Positions 36,450-44,968 are shown, counted from the first letter of the stretch. The stretch is 64,000 nt of DNA from Pacificimonas aurantium (GCF_020092905.1 NZ_JAGSGB010000001.1:1240001-1304000); one strand, 5' to 3'. Notes: generated from the letters alone by a model not told the origin. Numbers and translations are program-made.

Positions 36450-37165
36450 CAGCCAGTCTCGATCCTTGTCAGGAGGTCGCGGATACGCGCAGCATTCTTG
36501 CCCAGGTCGCTCTGGCCGATGCGGGACTTGGACCGGACGTCGACGACCGAGCCACCCGATTCGGGCCGCACACGTACGACCACATCGTCCTTGAAGCCGA
36601 ACCAGGCTGTCGTTGCCGTCGCTTCGATACGTCCTTCATCGCGTTCGGCGGCGTGAAGTTCCCAGCCCGACTCCTCGACCGCCGCCAGGGCACGGGCAAA
36701 CGCCTCTTCGGGCGGCATGTCGAGGTGCAGGGGGACGATGTCGGGATAACCGGCCTTTTGCTGCTCCGCGACGGCAGGATCATATGCGGCCGGGTTGGGC
36801 GCATCGGCGCGCAGCGGAACCACGTCCACAAAGGCCGGCGGGTCGTCGGTGTCGGTCGTGATATCGTGGATGAAGGGCAGGTTGCCGGCCTGCGCCGCCA
36901 TCGAGGCGGGGGCGAGAAACCCGGCGCCGCCAATCAGGATCGCGGCGATGGCGGCGGTCTTGGGCCTCTTCCGCGCAAAGGCGAGGATCAGGGCAATAAT
37001 GCCCAGAATCGCGAAAGCTGCCGCGGCAATCGCGGCGATCTGCATTGCGGAAAACACCGTGCCGAAGGGGACCCCGAACCGGTGGAGAGGGCCGGCCAGA
37101 ACGACGATCCCGGCGGCAACCAGCGCGCCGATCAGCGCGATGGTGGAGAGGCGACTGGTAAGCAT
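36449..37165 (-). CDS. DUF1499 family protein with N-terminal membrane segments
   Basis: 238 residues: about three hydrophobic helices at residues 8-26, 38-66 and 70-92, then a periplasmic or cytoplasmic DUF1499 domain (about 125-238) with GFKDDVVVRVRPESG and RSKSRIGQSDLGKNAARI. The same core occurs in the smaller downstream paralogue, which is likely a partner. The role is unknown; the family often occurs in alphaproteobacteria. GGGGA lies about 10 bases upstream of the ATG. Confidence 0.85.
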   Translation of the reverse strand: MLTSRLSTIALIGALVAAGIVVLAGPLHRFGVPFGTVFSAMQIAAIAAAAFAILGIIALILAFARKRPKTAAIAAILIGGAGFLAPASMAAQAGNLPFIHDITTDTDDPPAFVDVVPLRADAPNPAAYDPAVAEQQKAGYPDIVPLHLDMPPEEAFARALAAVEESGWELHAAERDEGRIEATATTAWFGFKDDVVVRVRPESGGSVVDVRSKSRIGQSDLGKNAARIRDLLTRIETG

Positions 37166-37196
37166 CGGTCAAAGTCCCCTTGCAAGTCGGCGCCGG

Positions 37197-37973
37197 TTAG
37201 CGCGGGCCCTGTGCGTCGTCCGCATGTACCACCGTTCCCGTTACCACGTCTGACGCGGGTGAACAGAGAAACAGCAATGTGGAATCGAGCTGGGGCGGTT
37301 CGCCGATACGGCCGCGCGGGAAGCTCTTCGACATGTCGCCGACGCGCTCCAGCATTCCGGCGAGCATTTCCGAATGGAAGGCGCCCGGCGCGATGGCATT
37401 GACGTTGATGCGGAAGCGGGCCCACTCGACCGACAGGGTCTCGGTCATGCGAACCACCGCCGCCTTGCTGACCGAATAGAGCGCCGCGCCGTGCCCCCCA
37501 TAACTGAAGGCCGCAGCGCTGGAGATATTGACGATACGGCCCGTTCGTTTCGCCGCGATTAGCCGCTTCGCGACCTCGGCCGACAGGATGAAGGGCGCGC
37601 GCACGTTGGTGTCGAGGACGAGGTCGATCAGCTCCACTTCCATCTTGGTTGCGAACTGGGCATCGGGGATGCCGGCATTGTTGACGAGGATGGTGACCAG
37701 TCCGAGCGCGTCTTCCGCGGCCTGAACGAGCGCTTTCAGATCGTCGGCATCGGTTACGTCGCAGCGAACCGCATGGCAGGTGCCCCCATCTGCCTCGATC
37801 TCCGCCTTCACTTCGGAAAGCCGGTCCTCGCGCCGGCCGGAAATCGCGACTTTCGCGCCGGCGGCTGCAAGAGTGCGCGCGAAGCGGCGGCCAAGGCCGG
37901 ACGTGGCGCCGGTAACGATGGCGACCTCGCCGCTAAGATCGTGGCTGACGTTGGGTAGGGCATAGTCGGTCAT
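37197..37973 (-). CDS. Short-chain dehydrogenase/reductase (SDR)
   Basis: NAD(P)-dependent oxidoreductase of 258 residues with TGATSGLGRRFA, NNAGIPDAQFA, an active-site SSAAAF with Ser, and YSVSKAA (Tyr-x-x-x-Lys). The basic residues in SGRREDRL after the second strand suggest NADP preference. The start at 37973 is one base from the upstream crotonase stop; the extra upstream codons in this frame lie in that gene. It follows a crotonase and a flavoprotein on the same strand, so all three are probably one operon for CoA-ester or cyclic-ketone chemistry. Confidence 0.88.
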   Translation of the reverse strand: MTDYALPNVSHDLSGEVAIVTGATSGLGRRFARTLAAAGAKVAISGRREDRLSEVKAEIEADGGTCHAVRCDVTDADDLKALVQAAEDALGLVTILVNNAGIPDAQFATKMEVELIDLVLDTNVRAPFILSAEVAKRLIAAKRTGRIVNISSAAAFSYGGHGAALYSVSKAAVVRMTETLSVEWARFRINVNAIAPGAFHSEMLAGMLERVGDMSKSFPRGRIGEPPQLDSTLLFLCSPASDVVTGTVVHADDAQGPR

Positions 37974-37974
37974 G

Positions 37975-38775
37975 TCAGGCGTCTTTCCAGTTCGGGCGGC
38001 GCTTCTCGAAAAAGGCGCGGCCGGCTTCCTTTGCGTCTTCGGTCTGCGACAAGAGGATCTGCTGCCGATCCTCGAGCGCGATGGCATGTTCGAGACTGGG
38101 TGCGTCGAAGTTCATGCGCATCGCCTCTTTCGACATGCGCAGTCCGAGCGGGTTCGTCGTCAGCATCAGGTCGATGTCCTCGTCTGCTGCAGATCTCAGC
38201 TCGGCATCGGGAACCACCTTGGAGACAAGGCCGAGGGCATGCGCGCGCTGCGCGTCGATGAACTTGCCGGTGAGAATCAATTCGGACGCGAGCGAAGCGC
38301 CGACGAGCCGCGGCAGGAAATAGGAGGAAGCCATGTCGCAGCCGCCGAGGCCGATGCGGATATAGGCGCAGTTCATGCGGGCGCTCTCGCTGGCAATGCG
38401 GATGTCCGAGGCCAGCGCCAGCGAGAAGCCGCCGCCGCAGGCCGCGCCGTTGACCAGCGAAATGATCGGCTGCGGGCAGTAGCGCATCGCCATGTAGATT
38501 TCCGCGATGCGGCGCTGCCAGGCGAGGCCCTGGTGCGGCCCGTTTGTGCCGACGCCCTTTTCCTCGCGGCCCTCGGGGGCAAGGTCGAGCCCCGCGCAGA
38601 AGGCGCGGCCGTTCGCCTGCAGGACGACGACCCGCACCTCGGGCCGGTCGGAGAGCCCGCGGAAATAGTCCCGCAGCTCGTCCACCATCGTCCTGTTCAG
38701 TGCATTCAGCTTGTCCGGACGGTCGAGCGTCACGCGTTCGACGCCGCCATCCCGCTCCAGTTCGAGCGTTTTCAT
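37975..38775 (-). CDS. Crotonase-family protein (enoyl-CoA hydratase/isomerase-like)
   Basis: 266 residues with the crotonase fold: oxyanion-hole region FCAGLDLAPEG and GAACGGGFSLALASD. The canonical Glu pair of hydratases is absent: GGGFSLAL and YIRIGLGGCDMASS stand at their places, with an Asp in GCD; this pattern is seen in a sizeable crotonase subgroup of unclear reaction. The start at 38775 follows AAAGGGGAT, and the ribosome-binding site sits in a hairpin (38784-38814). Followed by the SDR and preceded by a nitronate monooxygenase-type gene. Confidence 0.85.
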   Translation of the reverse strand: MKTLELERDGGVERVTLDRPDKLNALNRTMVDELRDYFRGLSDRPEVRVVVLQANGRAFCAGLDLAPEGREEKGVGTNGPHQGLAWQRRIAEIYMAMRYCPQPIISLVNGAACGGGFSLALASDIRIASESARMNCAYIRIGLGGCDMASSYFLPRLVGASLASELILTGKFIDAQRAHALGLVSKVVPDAELRSAADEDIDLMLTTNPLGLRMSKEAMRMNFDAPSLEHAIALEDRQQILLSQTEDAKEAGRAFFEKRRPNWKDA

Positions 38776-38783
38776 ATAGGATC

Positions 38784-38814
38784 CCCTTTCGCGGCCGGAC
38801 TGTGCGCGAAAGGG
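38784..38814 (-). promoter_or_regulatory. Hairpin that would sequester the crotonase ribosome-binding site
   Basis: Read on the minus strand, CCCTTTCGCG pairs perfectly (10 bp) with CGCGAAAGGG across 11 bases; the second arm carries the AAGGGG Shine-Dalgarno sequence 7-8 bases before the ATG at 38775. When folded, the ribosome-binding site is hidden. A further copy of CCTTTCGCG at 38832-38840 (plus strand) lies within the same 109-base gap. It may be a translational control element or an attenuator between the two genes. Confidence 0.6.
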
Positions 38815-38884
38815 AACCGTGTTGAACCTCTCCTTTCGCGGGGGGGCAGCGGCCATGCGCCGCTCACCCCGCGGATGGAGGTCT

Positions 38885-39856
38885 CTAGAGCAGGCCGGCG
38901 AGCCGCTCGCGGATGATGCTCTCGGCGTCGCTCATGATCTTGTCGACCAGCTCCTGAACCGTCGGGATGTCGTAGATCAGACCCGCGACCTGACCGCAGG
39001 ACCAGGCGCCCGCGTCCATTTCGCCGTCCGACATGATCTTCGGATAGACGCCGGCCACTTCCTCGACGATGTCCTCGAACTTGATGTCGCTGCCGAGCTG
39101 CTTTTCCTTCTCCAGCAGCCGTTCGACCGCATCGTTAGTGAGGACGCGCTCGGTATTGCGCAGCGGACGCATGACAAGGCGGGTGTCGAGTTCGGAGGCC
39201 TCCACGAGCGCCTGCTTCACATTTTCGTGCACCGGCGCTTCCTTGGTGGCGATGAAGCGCGTGCCCATGTTGATGCCGTCCGCACCGAAGGCGAGGCTGG
39301 CGACGAGGCTGCGGCCGTCAGCCTGGCCGCCCGAGGCGACGAAGGGAATTTCCAGCTCATCGGCCGCGCGCGGCAGCAGGATGAAGTTGGTGACATCGTC
39401 TTCGCCCGGATGGCCGCCGCATTCGAACCCGTCGACGGAGACCGCGTCGCAGCCGATCGACTGCGCCTTCAGGCTGTGACGCACGCTGGTGCATTTGTGG
39501 ATGATCTTGATGCCGGCATCGTGGAGCGGGCCGACGACCTGCTGCGGATTGTTGCCCGCAGTCTCGACGATCTTCACGCCGCCGTCGATGATCGCCTTCA
39601 CGAGGCCCGGATAGTCGGGCTGGTTCACCGCGGGCAGGAAGGTGAGGTTCACACCGAAGGGCTTGTCGGTCATGTCCTTGCAGCGCGCGATTTCGTTCGC
39701 CAGCTTCTCGGGCGTTCCCTGCGTCAGGCCGGTGATGATGCCCAGGCCACCAGCATTGGAGACGGCGGCTGCCATTTCGGCAAAGCCGACATAGTGCATG
39801 CCGCCCTGGACGATGGGATGCTTGATGCCGAACATTTCGGTAATGCGAGTCTTCAT
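38885..39856 (-). CDS. Nitronate monooxygenase-family flavoprotein
   Basis: FMN-dependent TIM-barrel enzyme of 323 residues. It begins with MKTRITEMFGIKHPIVQGGM and contains GIITGLTQ, KCTSVRHSLKAQSIG, GFECGGHPGEDD (with the His expected near the flavin) and GTRFIATKEAPVHENVK. Besides true nitronate oxidases the family contains flavoproteins acting on CoA esters or in steroid ring breakdown, and its position next to a crotonase and an SDR favours such a role here. GGAG is 9 bases upstream of the ATG. Divergent from the CitE-like gene. Confidence 0.87.
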   Translation of the reverse strand: MKTRITEMFGIKHPIVQGGMHYVGFAEMAAAVSNAGGLGIITGLTQGTPEKLANEIARCKDMTDKPFGVNLTFLPAVNQPDYPGLVKAIIDGGVKIVETAGNNPQQVVGPLHDAGIKIIHKCTSVRHSLKAQSIGCDAVSVDGFECGGHPGEDDVTNFILLPRAADELEIPFVASGGQADGRSLVASLAFGADGINMGTRFIATKEAPVHENVKQALVEASELDTRLVMRPLRNTERVLTNDAVERLLEKEKQLGSDIKFEDIVEEVAGVYPKIMSDGEMDAGAWSCGQVAGLIYDIPTVQELVDKIMSDAESIIRERLAGLL

Positions 39857-39945
39857 GGCTGCTGCTCCGCTGTGGCTTTCTGTCTGTGCCGCCCTGCCCT
39901 AAACGGGGGTAGCCGCCAACAGCCAGCCCCCCAAAAGGCCAGCGC

Positions 39946-40779
39946 ATGACCCAGACTTCCGCTTCCTTTCGCCGCCGCCGGTCCTGCCTCTACATGCCCG
40001 GCAGCAATGCCCGTGCGCTGGAAAAGGTGAAGACGCTGGACGCGGACGTCGTGATTTTCGACCTGGAGGACGCCGTGCTTCCCGATCAGAAAGCCGAGGC
40101 GCGCCGGCTGGTGGCGGAGGCGGTTCGCGCGGGCGGATATGGTCCGCGCGAGGTCGTCATCCGTATCAACGGCGCGGGCACCCCCTGGCACGGAGAGGAC
40201 CTGATCATGGCGCGCGATGCCGGGCCGGATGCCGTCCTCTTTCCGAAGGTGGAGGCCGCCGCCGACCGCTTCGACGGGATGGTGCAATGGGCCATGATCG
40301 AGACGCCGCGCGCCGTCCTCGAGGCCGACCGGATTGCGGCCTCCGGCTTTGCGGCGCTGGTCGTCGGCACGAACGACCTGGCGAAGGAGATGCACGCGCC
40401 GATAACCCCGGGACGGGATGCCTTTCGCGTCGCCCTTCAGCAAACGGTGCTGGCCGCGCGGGCGAACGGCATCGCGGCGCTCGACGGCGTCTACAACGAT
40501 ATCGGCAACGATGAGGGACTCGCCGCCGAATGTGCCGACGGCGCCCTGCTCGGATTTGACGGCAAGACGCTGATCCATCCCTCTCAGCTCGAGATCGCGA
40601 ATCGCGCCTTTTCGCCGTCCGAAGAAGAGCTGGAGCATGCGCGCGCGGTCGTCGCGGCTTTCGCTGCCCAGCCCGAAGCGGGTGTGCTAAAGGTGAAGGG
40701 ACGCATGACGGAGCGGCTCCACCTGGAGGAGGCGCGGCGCACGCTTATGCTGGCTGGGGAGGCGGAACATGCCGGTTGA
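39946..40779 (+). CDS. CitE-like CoA ester lyase
   Basis: HpcH/HpaI aldolase-superfamily enzyme of 277 residues that splits or joins hydroxyacyl-CoA esters (such as citramalyl-, malyl- or methylmalyl-CoA). The start segment RSCLYMPGSNARALEKVKTL and FDLEDAVLPDQK, with metal-binding Glu/Asp, are the family signature; LVVGTNDLAKEM and GFDGKTLIHPSQL follow. Citrate lyase alpha and gamma genes are absent, so it is a stand-alone lyase. The ribosome-binding site is weak. It overlaps the VOC gene by 11 bases. Confidence 0.9.
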   Translation: MTQTSASFRRRRSCLYMPGSNARALEKVKTLDADVVIFDLEDAVLPDQKAEARRLVAEAVRAGGYGPREVVIRINGAGTPWHGEDLIMARDAGPDAVLFPKVEAAADRFDGMVQWAMIETPRAVLEADRIAASGFAALVVGTNDLAKEMHAPITPGRDAFRVALQQTVLAARANGIAALDGVYNDIGNDEGLAAECADGALLGFDGKTLIHPSQLEIANRAFSPSEEELEHARAVVAAFAAQPEAGVLKVKGRMTERLHLEEARRTLMLAGEAEHAG

Positions 40780-41164
40780 GGGACTAGGGGGCCTGTTCTT
40801 TCGCGCGAAGGATCCGGAGGCTTTGCAGGCCTGGTACGGCGAGCATCTGGGGATGGGCGGCGGGTTCGGCCCGGCGGGCGAACGTCACGGCAATGAATAT
40901 GTCTGGAATACGCTGGCCGGCCCGATGGTCTTCCAGCCCTTCAAGGCGGACAGCGACTATTTCGACGCCGACCGCCAGTTCATGATCAATCTGCGCGTAT
41001 CGGACCTCGACAGCCTGCTGGAGCAGTTCAACGCTGCCGGCATAGAGGTGCTGACCGATCCGGAATGGGATGCGCCGGGCGTCGGCCGGTTCGCCCGCAT
41101 CCATGACCCCGAGGGCAATGCCATCGAGTTGTGGGAACCCGACCCGAGCGCCAGCTTCGAGTAA
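40769..41164 (+). CDS. VOC-family (glyoxalase/bleomycin-resistance fold) protein
   Basis: 131-residue single-domain VOC protein with two beta-alpha-beta-beta-beta modules: GGLFFRAKDPEALQAWYGEH and the second MINLRVSDLDSLLEQFNAAG, ending with IHDPEGNAIELWEPD, whose Glu is a usual metal ligand. GGGGAGG at 40757-40763 precedes the ATG, inside the lyase gene. The reaction is unknown; resemblance to methylmalonyl-CoA epimerase is not convincing. Confidence 0.85.
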   Translation: MPVEGLGGLFFRAKDPEALQAWYGEHLGMGGGFGPAGERHGNEYVWNTLAGPMVFQPFKADSDYFDADRQFMINLRVSDLDSLLEQFNAAGIEVLTDPEWDAPGVGRFARIHDPEGNAIELWEPDPSASFE

Positions 41165-41293
41165 AGCCCGCCGACTGAGGCGGAGGCGGCATCCGCCCTG
41201 CGGCTCACCCGGTAAAGCGCCAGTGGACCGCTGGGCGCACGGCCTCCTATAGGCAGCGTCTTCACCAATCCCCGCCCGAAAGGTATCCCGCCC

Positions 41294-42106
41294 ATGTCCG
41301 ACGCCGGTGCAGCGACCGCCGATCCCGTCCTCTACGAACAGTCCGGCAAGGTGGTCCGGGTGACGCTGAACCGCCCCGACATGCGCAATCCTCTCGCAGG
41401 CGATGTGATCGAAGCGCTGATCGCGGCGCTCGAGCGGGCCGATGCCGACGAGGGCGTGTCCTGCGTCGTGCTGACGGGCGAGGGCAAGAGCTTCTGCGCC
41501 GGCGGCAATCTCAACGAGATCCGCAAGCTGTCGGCGGAAAAGACGCCGCTGGAGATCGCCGAATGGTATCGGCGCGGCATCCAGCGTATTCCGCTGACCT
41601 TCGAGAAGATTTCCGTTCCCGTCGTCGCGGCGGTCAACGGCCATGCGATCGGCGCGGGCTGCGACCTTGCCTGCATGGCGGACATTCGCATTGCCGGGGA
41701 GAGCGCACGCTTTGCGGAAAGCTTCCTTCGCGTCGGCATCATTCCCGGCGACGGCGGAGCCTGGCTGCTTCCCCGCGTCATCGGCTATCCGCGCGCCATG
41801 CACATGCTGTTGACGGCAGAGGGCGTCGCGCCGCCGAAGGCGCTCGACTGGGGGCTGGTGACCGAAATGGTCGAGGACGAAGCTCTCCTGACCCGCGCGC
41901 ATGAAATTGCCGAGGCGATTGCCAGCCAGCCACCCGGCGCGCTGCGCGAGGCGAAGCGCCTGATGCGGCAGGCCCAGGTTCAGTCGCTGGCGGACAGTCT
42001 CGCCGAGGCCGCCGTCATGCAGGGGGTGCTGCAACAGACGGAGGATCACAAGGAGGCCGTCAGCGCGATCCTGGAAAAGCGGAAGCCGAGCTTCGAGGGC
42101 CGCTAG
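41294..42106 (+). CDS. Crotonase-family protein (enoyl-CoA hydratase/isomerase-like)
   Basis: 270-residue crotonase with FCAGGNLNEIRKL and GHAIGAGCDLACMADIRIA as oxyanion-hole regions. Positions of the hydratase Glu pair carry D (GCDLA) and Phe (FAESFLRVG); an Asp in PGDGGAWLLPR is close to the site used by isomerases and other members. An enoyl-CoA isomerase or other crotonase reaction fits better than plain hydration. The 129-base gap upstream contains a TATAGG box near 41250, a weak promoter candidate. Confidence 0.87.
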   Translation: MSDAGAATADPVLYEQSGKVVRVTLNRPDMRNPLAGDVIEALIAALERADADEGVSCVVLTGEGKSFCAGGNLNEIRKLSAEKTPLEIAEWYRRGIQRIPLTFEKISVPVVAAVNGHAIGAGCDLACMADIRIAGESARFAESFLRVGIIPGDGGAWLLPRVIGYPRAMHMLLTAEGVAPPKALDWGLVTEMVEDEALLTRAHEIAEAIASQPPGALREAKRLMRQAQVQSLADSLAEAAVMQGVLQQTEDHKEAVSAILEKRKPSFEGR

Positions 42107-42196
42107 ACCGTCGGCAGGGTTTACCATTGACCAGGATAATCCTGCCTAAGGCGTTGTTTTCTCGACGTGGCAAGATTCTTGCTTGTCAGCGGATAT

Positions 42197-42997
42197 ATGC
42201 TGTTCGTGCGTAAGATTGTCTGGCTGGCCCTGGCGGCGCTTGCCGCGCTGGCGACGGGCGGTCCCGCGTCTGCGGCGATCGTCTATCTTTCCGACCAGGC
42301 GGGCAATGTCACCGAGTATGACAGCTTCACCGGCGTCGAGCGTGTCATCGGGTCTGTCGGTCCGGCAATTCCGGTCAGCCAGGTCATGGGCATGGCCTAT
42401 GACGTCGACCTCGGCCGTCTTCTGCTCCTAGACCGCTACGGATCGAAGGTCATCGGCATGGACGTGGCGACCGGCGCGACCAGCGTCGTCCTGTCCGGCC
42501 AATATGGGTTCCAGGGCGGGGCGGTCTCGGGCGGCCGGCTCTACGGCATCTTGGAGGCCGAGCAGACGGTCGAGGCCTACGATCTGGCGACCGGCCAGGC
42601 GGTGGACCTGCCGGGCGGGCGCCTGTCCTTTCACGCCCATGGTCTCGGCGTCGATCCCAAGTCCGGGCAGCTTTACGTGGCAGCCAACGGCAATGGCCTG
42701 ATTTACGAACTCGGCGACAACGGCGTGGTGGAGCAAGCGGCGGTCTTCAAATCGATCATTACCGAGGATGTCGACGCCTTCGGCAGCGATTTCCTCTCGG
42801 TCGGCCCCAGCAGCACCGTCTACCGGATCGACGGCAGCACGGGCGCTCTGTCGCCGTTCGTTACCTCGTCCTACCTCTCCTCGATCAGCGGCATCGCCGT
42901 CGGGCGCCTGTCGAACGTCCCGGCGCCTTACCCTCTCGGCCTGTTCGCCCTCGGCGTCCTCGGAGTAGGGATTAGAAGACTGCGCCTCACTTTCTAG
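42197..42997 (+). CDS. Secreted PEP-CTERM-like beta-propeller-type protein
   Basis: 266 residues from the ATG at 42197 (a GTG at 42167 would add 10). A signal peptide ends near GPASAA; the middle has repeats of aspartate/glycine-rich strands (for example YDSFTGVERVIGS and YDLATGQAVDLPGG) like a propeller. The C-terminus reads NVPAPYPLGLFALGVLG and closes with basic RRLRLTF, i.e. a PEP-CTERM-type sorting tag (V-P-x-P, a hydrophobic helix, an Arg cluster) normally cut by exosortase. No exosortase gene lies in the window. A hairpin (42985-43002) covers its stop codon. Confidence 0.78.
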   Translation: MLFVRKIVWLALAALAALATGGPASAAIVYLSDQAGNVTEYDSFTGVERVIGSVGPAIPVSQVMGMAYDVDLGRLLLLDRYGSKVIGMDVATGATSVVLSGQYGFQGGAVSGGRLYGILEAEQTVEAYDLATGQAVDLPGGRLSFHAHGLGVDPKSGQLYVAANGNGLIYELGDNGVVEQAAVFKSIITEDVDAFGSDFLSVGPSSTVYRIDGSTGALSPFVTSSYLSSISGIAVGRLSNVPAPYPLGLFALGVLGVGIRRLRLTF

Positions 42998-43002
42998 TGA
43001 GG
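42985..43002 (+). terminator. Hairpin over the PEP-CTERM gene stop
   Basis: CCTCACT (42985-42991) and AGTGAGG (42996-43002) pair around the loop TTCT and include the TAG stop codon. There is no T tract, so termination is only possible, not sure. Confidence 0.35.
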
Positions 43003-43083
43003 GCTGCCATTTCCGCGCGGTGACCTTCGCGGCCCACCGGGCGCATGCTCCTCCCTGTACGCAGCATCCTGGGGAGGATGAAG

Positions 43084-44904
43084 ATGGCCACCGATTTCAA
43101 GGAATCTCTCGACTTCGATCCGGACGAGTTGAGAAAGAGGTACCGGCATGAACGCGACAAGCGCATCCGGCAGGACGGCGAAAATCAATATGTCGAGGCG
43201 GGGGGGAAGTTCGCGTCCTATTCCGAGGACGATCCCTATGCCGACCCGGATTTCACCCGCGATCCGCTGAACCTTGAGATCGACGTCGCCATCATCGGCG
43301 GCGGCTTTTCGGGCATGATGGCGGCGGCGCGGATGCGCGAGCGCGGCTTCGACAATCTGAAGATCATCGAAACCGGGTCGGACTTCGGCGGCACCTGGTA
43401 CTGGAACCGCTACCCCGGGGCCCAGTGCGATATCGAGAGCTACTGCTACCTGCCTCTCCTCGAGGAGATGGGGTACATGCCGAAGGACAAATATTCCTTC
43501 GCTCCGGAAATCTTCGCGCACAGCCAGGCGGTGGGGAAATATTACGACCTGTACAAGGATGCGATCTTCCAGACGCGCGTGAAGGCGCTGCGCTGGGACG
43601 AGGACCTGAAGCGCTGGCGCATCGAGACGAACCGCGACGACGACATCCGCGCCCGGTTCGTCGTGACCGCCGTGGGGCCGGCCAGCCGCCCGAAGCTGCC
43701 GGGCATCCCGGGCATCGAGGACTATGAAGGGCACAGCTTTCACACGAGCCGCTGGGACTATGACTATACCGGCGGCGATCATTCCGGCGGGCTGACGAAG
43801 CTGGCGGACAAGCGGGTGGGGGTCATCGGCACCGGCGCGACGGCGATCCAGTGCGTGCCGCACGTCGCCGAACATGCGAAGGAACTGTACGTTTTCCAGC
43901 GCACCCCGTCGGTGGTCGACCTGCGCCGCAACAGCGAGACCGATCCGGACTGGTATGACAGCCTGGAGCCCGGCTGGCAGCGGAAGCGGCGCGAGAATTT
44001 CGCCGCGATCATCTTCGGGGAGCCGCAGCAGGAAGATCTGGTCAATGATGGCTGGACCGACCTTGCCCACCGGATCGGCTTCATCGCCCAGCAGCGGATC
44101 GCCGAGGGCGGCAAGCTTGACCCGGAGACGGTCAGGGAAATGACCGAGATCGCCGACTTCCAGAAGATGAACGACATCCGTGCCCGCGTGGACGAGGAGG
44201 TCGGCGACCCGGAAAAGGCCGAGGGGCTGAAACCCTGGTACCGCCTGTTCTGCAAGCGGCCGACGTTCAACGACCAGTATCTCGCCGCCTTCAACAAGGA
44301 CAGCGTCCACCTGGTCGATGTCTCCGACGCAAAGGGCGTCGAGCGCATTACGAAGACGGGCGTCGTCGCGAATGGCGAGGAGATCGAGCTGGACTGCATT
44401 ATCTATGCGACCGGCTTCGAGATTACGACGGCTGCTACGCGCCGCATGGATTTCGAGATCGAAGGTCGCGGGGGCGTGTCGCTGTTCGATCACTGGGGCG
44501 GGGGCATCCGCACTCTGCACGGCGTGGCAAGCCACGGCTTCCCCAACTGGTTCAACATCGGCGTGAACCAGAATGGCTTTTCCCCGAACATGACCAACAT
44601 GTTCGACGATCTTGCCATCCATATCGGCTATATCATCGACGAAGCGCAGAAGCGGCAGGCGCATATCGTCGAGGTGTCGAAGGAGGCCGAGACGGCCTGG
44701 GTCGACATGATCCGCGAAATGGCGGCTGCGGCGCCGAACCGCGACTTCCTCGCCGAATGTACGCCCGGCTATTACAATCATGAAGGCCAGCCTGACGACG
44801 CGGCGCTGCAGAACACGCCCTATCCCGGGGGCATAAACGCCTTCAACAAGCTGCTCGCCGAGTGGCGCAAGGCTGGGGACATGGAAGGGCTTGAACTCCG
44901 CTGA
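43084..44904 (+). CDS. Baeyer-Villiger-type flavin monooxygenase
   Basis: FAD/NADPH-dependent monooxygenase of 606 residues that would insert oxygen into a ketone to form an ester or lactone. The start at 43084 has GGGGAGG 6 bases upstream. Features: FAD-binding GGGFSG at 72-77, the Baeyer-Villiger fingerprint YEGHSFHTSRWD (Phe to Tyr at position 1), GTGATAIQ as NADPH Rossmann motif, and the ATGFE segment near the C-terminus. An N-terminal extension of about 65 residues precedes the FAD domain. A hairpin follows (44919-44940). The substrate, perhaps a cyclic or aryl ketone, is unknown. Confidence 0.9.
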   Translation: MATDFKESLDFDPDELRKRYRHERDKRIRQDGENQYVEAGGKFASYSEDDPYADPDFTRDPLNLEIDVAIIGGGFSGMMAAARMRERGFDNLKIIETGSDFGGTWYWNRYPGAQCDIESYCYLPLLEEMGYMPKDKYSFAPEIFAHSQAVGKYYDLYKDAIFQTRVKALRWDEDLKRWRIETNRDDDIRARFVVTAVGPASRPKLPGIPGIEDYEGHSFHTSRWDYDYTGGDHSGGLTKLADKRVGVIGTGATAIQCVPHVAEHAKELYVFQRTPSVVDLRRNSETDPDWYDSLEPGWQRKRRENFAAIIFGEPQQEDLVNDGWTDLAHRIGFIAQQRIAEGGKLDPETVREMTEIADFQKMNDIRARVDEEVGDPEKAEGLKPWYRLFCKRPTFNDQYLAAFNKDSVHLVDVSDAKGVERITKTGVVANGEEIELDCIIYATGFEITTAATRRMDFEIEGRGGVSLFDHWGGGIRTLHGVASHGFPNWFNIGVNQNGFSPNMTNMFDDLAIHIGYIIDEAQKRQAHIVEVSKEAETAWVDMIREMAAAAPNRDFLAECTPGYYNHEGQPDDAALQNTPYPGGINAFNKLLAEWRKAGDMEGLELR

Positions 44905-44918
44905 GGGGCGGCCAAACT

Positions 44919-44940
44919 GGGCGGTGAGCCATCGCCGCCC
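44919..44940 (+). terminator. Possible terminator after the monooxygenase gene
   Basis: A 9-bp stem (44919-44927 with 44932-44940, one T-G wobble) with the 4-base loop GCCA follows the stop codon at 44904. There is no U tract, so it may also be a simple spacer hairpin. Confidence 0.4.
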
Positions 44941-44968
44941 GGAACCGCCGCACGAGGTGTGAGATCAA

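Noticed and set aside
40769-41164. VOC protein as the methylmalonyl-CoA epimerase partner of the mutase
   Set aside because: The N-terminal motif differs from the epimerase signature, it is 6 kb from the mutase and is coupled to a CitE-like lyase.
42994-44781. Minus-strand 595-codon open frame opposite the Baeyer-Villiger monooxygenase
   Set aside because: The opposite strand has complete FAD, NADPH and fingerprint motifs; the antisense frame has none.
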